The notes beneath the pieces were generated by a model. It ran no database searches. It was not told where the DNA came from and saw nothing but the letters and a program-made list of their open reading frames with translations. The position numbers and the translations under genes are program-made. Shown here in pieces: positions 6,265 through 11,039 of a DNA stretch of 11,039 nt. Every line of letters starts with the position of its first letter. The stretch's first letter is position 1. Origin of the DNA: JAYSSF01 sp043720715 (GTDB taxonomy: Bacteria > Patescibacteriota > Gracilibacteria > Absconditabacterales > Absconditicoccaceae); NCBI GenBank assembly GCA_043720715.1, contig JAYSSF010000102.1, forward strand, positions 1 to 11,039, read 5' to 3'.

Positions 6265-7332
6265 TTACTTGGTGCGATTGATCATAAATGCAGCAAGTTG
6301 GTGAAGATATTCACGATATGCTGGATGGGGCGTGAGATATGGAATATATTCGATGGCGGCTTCTACGTATGCAGCCACTTTATCTTCACAATATTTCTTG
6401 GATCCAGTCTGTTCAAAAAGATCTTTGATCATCTGGTGTTCTTGAGTGTTAACATCATGACCATACAATCACATGAGCTGCTCAATTTGCTGTTCTGTTC
6501 CATGTTGTAGTGCATGATGATAGAGGATCGTATATTTACCCTCTACGATATCGCTTGTGGCAGATTTACCACTCACTCACTCATCTTGATAAATACCAAT
6601 TTCATCATCCTTAATCTGAAACGCAATACCCAGATTATCTCCAAAAATCACAATACCTTTACATGTTTCTTCATCAGCTCCAGCACAAATGGCACCAAGC
6701 AACAGTGGTCATGTAATAGTATAATGAGCAGTCTTGCTACGATACATACTAATGATATCTGACTCAGTGATTGTACTATGGTCAAGGTGCTCAAGCTCTA
6801 CGTCCAATATCTCGCCCAGTCATGTATCAATGGAGCTTTGGAGGAATGATTGAGATGCTTTGACTTTGATCTCATTAGATAAATTACTATCGACGATCAT
6901 CTTATTGGCCAAAAATAATCCAATATCAGCCAAACAAATACTATGACTCACACCATAATGTCAGCTTTTAGCTCATAATCATAAATCTTTGGTTCATCTA
7001 TGTTCGATTGCTTTATGGAGAGTTGGTTTACCTCTTCTCAAATCACTAATATCAATGATATCGTCATGAGCCAATATGGCAGTTTGAAAAAGCTCGTATG
7101 CAAGAGCAACTGGCAATAATTCACTATTGTGATGGCCCGTAATCATCTCATATCACATCATCACCAATACAGCCCTAAGTCTCTTGCCTCATGCATTAGC
7201 AGTTACAAACTCTTGGATCAAAGGAGTCAATTTTGGGTAGCTAACACAAGTAGATTCTGACCATGATGCAAGATATGTCTCCAGCGCTTGATTGATGTCT
7301 TGCACATGCTCTTGGAAGTATTGTTGGTGCAT
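6265..7332 (-). CDS. Polyprenyl diphosphate synthase (trans-isoprenyl synthetase)
   Basis: Condenses isopentenyl diphosphate onto allylic diphosphates to make a polyprenyl chain. The 355-residue all-helical protein shows the family blocks: GGKRLRAVL (48-56), first Asp-rich motif HDDIID (89-94) followed by LRRGKPTLH (98-106), HYGVSHSICLADIGLFLA (125-142), GEILDVELE (173-181), Y-R-S-K-T-A (197-202), and second Asp-rich region QIKDDEIGIYQDE (239-251) with GKS...SDIVEGKYT (255-268). Ten TGA codons are read as Gly, including the first Gly of GGKR. No CGA or CGG is used; the RRG arginines are AGA AGA. Residues five and four before the first Asp motif (Ala85, Ile86) are small or aliphatic rather than aromatic, hinting at a longer product (geranylgeranyl or above), but chain length cannot be decided here. 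The start fits the family and lies 64 bases after the upstream gene. Confidence 0.95.
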
Positions 7333-7370
7333 AGGTATTACTACTACTAAATGATAATATAACTATAGTG

Positions 7371-7399
7371 ATTATAAGATCTAAAACAATCTAAGTCTA
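7371..7399 (-). promoter_or_regulatory. Candidate promoter of the polyprenyl synthetase gene
   Basis: On the minus strand TAGACT (7399-7394), a 17-base spacer and a perfect TATAAT (7376-7371) lie about 40 bases before ATG 7332. The -35 half overlaps the stop codon of the Rad50-like gene. If real, the synthetase is not solely dependent on readthrough from upstream. Confidence 0.33.
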
Positions 7400-9823
7400 T
7401 CCCAAAACCTCCCTCACCCTCACTACATGATCCCAAATATCTAGCTCTTGAATCTGGTCGCTGTGCGTGATCGCATACAGTGTAACCTTATTTCACTGCA
7501 CAAATTCTTCGATTAGCTCTGCAGCTTTGCTTACCATCTCTTTATCGAGATGATTGATCGTCTCATCGAGGAACAGGAACTTGTTACCAGACCAGAGGGC
7601 GATGGCCAATATCCAACACAATCTCAAAATTGCACGCTGTCAGCCACTCAAACTCTTCACCTCTCTGGATCCATATTCATCTTTGATCATGATTTCGAGC
7701 TTATCTCATCCAGCATTGACAGTAAATTCAAGCTGATAGTCAACTACTTTGCTAAGCTGATTATTGATGATGTCTGACAGAACTGGGAGGTATTCTTGCA
7801 AGACGAGGACAGTAAGCTCCTTCGAGATGATCGTGTATAGTTCATCCACACGCTTCGCTCTTGTCTCCAATATGATAATTTCAAGCTGACTGGTTTTATA
7901 ATCACTGATAAGCTCATTGATACGACTGACCTGATCGACCATAGTTTGTAGGTTTGTTTCGTATGTGATAATCTGCTGGTACTGTATATCAGATTGTGAG
8001 TTTTGGGATTTGAGTTCTTGATATCTGTGTTCAAGTACTTCGTGTTCAGTGTTCAGTTTTCAACTTTCAACTTGTATATGCTCCAGTTGTACTATAGTTT
8101 GTGCTTTCTGTTTTATAATTTCATCGAGTTCTTGCAGTTTTGATTCATGGTGCATGATTTGCTGATCGATTGTTTTGAGTGTATTTTGATATTGTTGATA
8201 TTCCGGATATGATTCAGTGATTTGTTTGTATCATACCTTGATCAGTTGCTCTCTGAGCTGAGTCATTTGTCATTGTAGTCATTCTTTTTGACTCGTGAGA
8301 CGCTGGAGATGGGCAGGGTAGTCGGTAGCTCCACCTTGAGATTCGATTTGCGATTTGCGATTTGCGATTTCTATGTGTTGTGCCTTGATTTGTTGTAGTT
8401 CACGATCATGGGCAGCGATCACTCACTCACTGATCTGATCGATAAACGGACAATTTGCATCAATTTTAGCACAATGAAAGGTGCGAGCAACATCAAGTTT
8501 TTGTTGCTTGAGAGCAATCTGTTCATCGAGCTGCTTGATTTGCATATCCAGAGCTGCAACTTGTGCTTTATAATTGGTGATCTGTAGTTGTTCGGTATCT
8601 TGTAGCGCCTTGATCTGAGTATCAATATGGCTCGTTTGCAGTTGTAGTTCTTTACCTTGCTGAGTGAGTCTCGTAGTATACTCATATGCTTGCTGCAGAT
8701 CCTCTACTTGCTCATCAAACACATCATAATTGATCGCAAACTCGAGGTCATTGATTTGCTGAATGAGGTTGAGTTTCTGTGTCTTGAGAGTCTGTAGCTG
8801 ATCAGTATTGTAGGTCAAGAGAGTAGTGTCGTATTGAGCAATTTTATTCTCGCATATTATGATTTCTTTTTCAAATGCTGTGATTTGTGATTTTTGATTG
8901 ATAATTTGTTGCTCGATTTGGTCTATCTGAGCCTGAGCCTGATGATACTGCTGCTTGTGTCACTCGAGTGCAGTACGAATTGAAGTTGCTTGGTCTCGCT
9001 GTATCGTCGCGACCTGATCAATCGCTATCGTCGTCCCCATCATACTACTATGCTCTAGCCACTGAGTAAGCATATCGCCGTCATAAGCTGCCAGGGATAC
9101 TGTTGTATTTGTTGAGATCCAGTCATATGATTGTCTCAGTGATGCTATTGATTGATTAAACTTGAGGCTGGCACTACTCATGTCTTTCTTCGCTTGAAGG
9201 AGATATTTGAGTTTGGTTTTTTCTTCTCAGAGTCTATCCTTGGCACTATCAATATCCAGCAGTCCGAACAAATGCTTAAACACGGTCACCCTCTCCGTCT
9301 GAGTCAGGTCGAAGATATTGCTCGACTCCTGCATCATCATATCACGATTCATAAACACGTCTCTGGCAGGCAGAAACTCCTCCAGATTCTTCTGCAGATC
9401 AGTTTCATTTTTGAACACAATCTCATCGATACTGATCACATCCAGCTCAGCGATGATGTCACGATCAGCATACAAAATCTCAGGATACTGATCATAGATA
9501 CTGCTGACATCTCCATAGTAACGAGCCAGCGAGCTTGTGGTACTGATGCTTCTGTTTTTACTTGCTTTGAGTTGTCTGCGAATGAGCCAGTATTCATCAT
9601 TGATTTCGATGAGCATCGAAATACTACCAGTATCACAGGCATTATTGAGGACGTCTCTCGTACCGTATTTATACAATCCATATACTGGTCAGTCAAAGAA
9701 GAGCATACTTTTGCCCGTCCCCACAGGCGCGATGATCATCGCTGCTCACGGATGCACGACCAATGACATCGTCTTGTTGGCAAATGGTCCAAGATTGGTA
9801 TATGAGCAGGCTATGATATTCAT
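7397..9823 (-). CDS. Rad50/SbcC-like SMC-family ATPase
   Basis: 808-residue split ABC ATPase with the two nucleotide-binding halves at the ends and a long coiled coil between, as in Rad50/SbcC. N-terminal Walker A APVGTGKS is at 32-39 (the usual first Gly is Ala). Roughly 200-450 and 470-690 are Gln/Glu/Ile/Leu-rich coiled-coil arms. A mid-point loop carries Cys451 and Cys458 (HCAKIDANCPF), a candidate but non-canonical zinc hook. The C-terminal half has signature SLSGGQRA (724-731, one Gly = TGA), Walker B FLFLDET (749-755) with D-loop NHLD, and H-loop AITHSD. Twelve TGA codons; one CGA against dozens of other Arg codons. The expected partner is an SbcD/Mre11 nuclease, not in this window. 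Roles in double-strand break or hairpin processing are inferred from family. Three short tandem repeats lie in the coiled-coil coding region. ATG 9823 precedes the first strand MNIIACSYTNLGPF directly. Confidence 0.93.
8043..8074. repeat. Short tandem repeats within the coiled-coil coding region
   Basis: Two copies of TGTTCAG (8043-8049, 8050-8056) are followed by near-copies of TTTCAAC (8057-8071). On the minus strand these encode part of the second coiled-coil arm (VESGKLNTEHEVLEH). The 11-mer AACTTTCAACT at 8062-8072 also occurs at 3037-3047 upstream of tatD. Confidence 0.7.
8344..8370. repeat. 7-bp tandem repeat (about 3.9 copies) in the Rad50-like gene
   Basis: CGATTTG repeats at 8344-8350, 8351-8357 and 8358-8364, then CGATTT to 8370. 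Read on the minus strand it encodes IANRKSQIE shortly after the hook. Three units make 21 bases, i.e. seven codons or one coiled-coil heptad, so gain or loss in threes would keep both frame and heptad phase. Confidence 0.85.
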
Positions 9824-9926
9824 AGTCTTGTATTAGTGATTTTTTTGCAAATTACTACTGAGAATAAACTCCAATAGCTTCTGATTTCTAGTTTTTTTTA
9901 GTTATTATGTTGCTCCTCAATAGTGA

Positions 9927-10343
9927 CTATATCTTTGTAGTGTAGAATCATACTATGTCTGTGAAATGTTTATCAAAATCTTTTTTTACCCCTCTAAGAT
10001 ATTTTTCGTCTCATTGTAAATTATAAAACAGGTCCATCATGCTAATCATTCCAGGAAAATCCTTTTTAATATAATAGAGTATAAACAATCCATGAGCTAA
10101 TCTTAATTTTACATAATTTATTATATTATTGTTTCATATTTCTATTTCTTTAGAAGGTTGCCCAATAGCTGTCAACCATTTTTCAATTACCTCATCCACA
10201 CGATCATCTTCCTGCCAGTATTCCATTCACCAAGTAAGTGTACTATAGAGTCATTGAGCTACATCATCTTGATCTAAGTCATTTTTGATTTGGTTTCATA
10301 TTTCTGCTGCTTCTACTTCTATTCTAGTGAGATTCAATTCCAT
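9927..10343 (-). CDS. Hypothetical helical protein, 138 aa
   Basis: ATG 10343 to TAG 9927-9929. The product is acidic and helical, with aromatic-rich segments (LYSTLTWGMEYWQEDD, residues 32-47, and RLAHGLFILYYIKKDFPG, 81-98) that look like paired helices of a TPR/alpha-solenoid type, though no clear repeat consensus is seen. Six TGA codons are read as Gly and no CGA is used. It lies 40 bases downstream of the TPR-like gene on the same strand and shares its low GC content and residue style, so the two probably form an operon and may be related in function. No family is recognised. Between its stop and the Rad50-like start (9824-9926) I see only AT-rich sequence with no convincing terminator. 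Confidence 0.75.
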
Positions 10344-10383
10344 GATATTTACAAAAGAGATTATTAAAAAAATCACCCGAAAG

Positions 10384-10944
10384 TTAGTCGCCATATTTCA
10401 AATCATCTATACATTCTTTTGCTTTTATTTTGAAACTATTAAGCTCTTCACTATTTCATTCTGTCTCTAAAATTTCTTTTCGTAGCTTTTGTGCATCACT
10501 ATAATTTCAGTCATATGCAAAAGTTGTTCCAAGGGCAAGTCTTGCTCCTGCTTTTATTGTAGCTACCTCCTCAACTCATATATCTTCATTCATAAGGTCT
10601 CTACCTATAATAGTTTTTGTAGTCTTCTTATGTTTTTCTTGATCAATCCAACTATATGCCAAAGAAAGTCAACTAAGTATTCTTAGTTCTGTAATAGTGT
10701 TTTTAGGACAGTTTAATAATAGTTTTTCATAAAATGTTATAGCAATTTGATGATTACCCATTGCATTTGCTGCGCTTCATTTCTCCATATCTGATAGATC
10801 ATCATTGTTAAATATTTCCTGTTGTTTTTCTCATTTGTACGGTGATAAAATCCTTTGTAACTCTTCAAAAGGCAAACCTCATTTAATAGATTGAATAATT
10901 TCTTTACCTAATTGTTCGTTAGTGTTCTGAAAATCAACTCACAT
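10384..10944 (-). CDS. TPR-like hypothetical protein, 186 aa
   Basis: ATG 10944 to TAA 10384-10386. The second codon is TGA (M-G-V-D-F). Residues 58-81 (AANAMGNHQIAITFYEKLLLNCPK) follow the tetratricopeptide pattern, with small residues, an AI..FYEKLL helix and a Pro at the end; residues 135-165 (RLALGTTFAYDGNYSDAQKL...ILETEGN) look like a second unit. Such repeats bind proteins, so an adaptor or regulatory role is possible but unproven. The N-terminal GLPFEELQRILSPY (23-36) is a further helix. Eight TGA codons are read as Gly, and one CGA sits where a TPR helix tolerates either residue. A strong hairpin lies 14 bases before the start codon, so expression may be controlled there. AT-rich like its downstream partner. 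Confidence 0.77.
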
Positions 10945-10958
10945 TAGAGCCTGTCCCA

Positions 10959-10992
10959 AAAATACCTAAATCCGTAAGGATTTAGGTATTTT
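10959..10992. terminator. Perfect 15-bp hairpin, probably a bidirectional terminator
   Basis: AAAATACCTAAATCC (10959-10973) pairs perfectly with 10978-10992 around a 4-base loop: GTAA on the + strand (a GNRA-type tetraloop), TTAC on the minus strand. T-rich sequence ends the stem in both directions. On the minus strand it sits directly upstream of the TPR-like gene, so it may end an upstream transcript or act as a leader attenuator. The adjoining GAGCCTGTCCC (10947-10957) resembles an insertion-sequence end, which is an alternative origin. Confidence 0.55.
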
Positions 10993-11019
10993 CTTCTATA
11001 TTTTAGTAGTAAGTTATGT

Positions 11020-11035
11020 ATACTAGATATAGTAT
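11020..11035. other. Small palindrome at the right edge
   Basis: ATACTA (11020-11025) and TAGTAT (11030-11035) flank GATA. A 6-bp dyad in AT-rich sequence may be an operator for the minus-strand genes, but chance is a fair explanation and the context beyond the window edge is missing. Confidence 0.2.
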
Positions 11036-11039
11036 TTCA

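Noticed and set aside
9152..9766. A 204-codon standard-code open frame on the + strand, the longest in the window under table 11
   Set aside because: It is antisense to the Rad50-like gene, whose Walker A, signature and Walker B motifs fix the minus strand as coding; the + product has no recognisable domain.
87..10944. TGA as tryptophan (Mycoplasma-type code) or selenocysteine
   Set aside because: TGA aligns with Gly in Walker A, SGGQ and GRWGN motifs, TGG serves Trp, and about 95 sites with no recoding element exclude selenocysteine.
10944..11039. A minus-strand frame open from the right edge to a TAA overlapping the TPR-like ATG (TAATG)
   Set aside because: Only 31 codons, it would translate through the perfect hairpin, and an open stretch this long is expected by chance when TGA is not a stop. 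It could be the tail of a real gene; sequence to the right is needed.

Overview
The window comes from a bacterium that reads TGA as glycine (translation table 25, known from Gracilibacteria and Absconditabacteria/SR1). Under the standard code every gene here is shattered. Reading TGA as Gly restores thirteen continuous genes, with about 95 in-frame TGA codons. Several fall on invariant glycines, such as the first Gly of the Walker A motif in the secretion ATPase and the SGGQ signature of the Rad50-like ATPase. Only TAA and TAG act as stops. A second deviation is likely: CGA is rare (about 14 codons, plus one CGG), and two of the four CGA codons in lgt sit exactly where Lgt proteins carry conserved Trp. 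Conserved arginines are written AGA, AGG, CGT or CGC. This suggests CGA (perhaps also CGG) = Trp, which I recall being proposed for some Absconditabacteria, so that lineage is my best guess. Residues below use TGA = Gly; CGA residues are given as W where that matters. No clear Shine-Dalgarno motifs are seen.

Layout. 1-2197 (+): tail of an unknown gene, a 51-residue small protein, lgt (prolipoprotein diacylglyceryl transferase), a DUF433 antitoxin / DUF5615 PIN-like toxin pair, and a small coiled-coil hypothetical. 2194-3012 (-): a TatD-family hydrolase, meeting the previous gene tail to tail with interlocked stop codons and carrying a terminator-like hairpin inside its 3' end. 3013-3270: noncoding divergent spacer. 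3271-5503 (+): a PilB/GspE-type ATPase, then an AT-rich protein with a degenerate kinase-like look. 5475-9823 (-): Rad50/SbcC-like ATPase, polyprenyl synthetase, a 19-bp tandem repeat array, and a UPF0173 metallo-hydrolase whose 3' end overlaps the kinase-like gene. 9927-10944 (-): two AT-rich helical hypotheticals, the first TPR-like. 10945-11039: a perfect 15-bp-stem hairpin next to an insertion-sequence-like motif.

The content is mainly housekeeping: lipoprotein maturation, pilus/secretion energy, isoprenoid chain synthesis, DNA repair and nucleases. AT-rich small genes and one toxin-antitoxin pair are mixed in. No rRNA, tRNA or CRISPR array was seen. The most notable signals are the double recoding, short tandem repeats in both spacers and coding regions, and tightly packed convergent gene ends.
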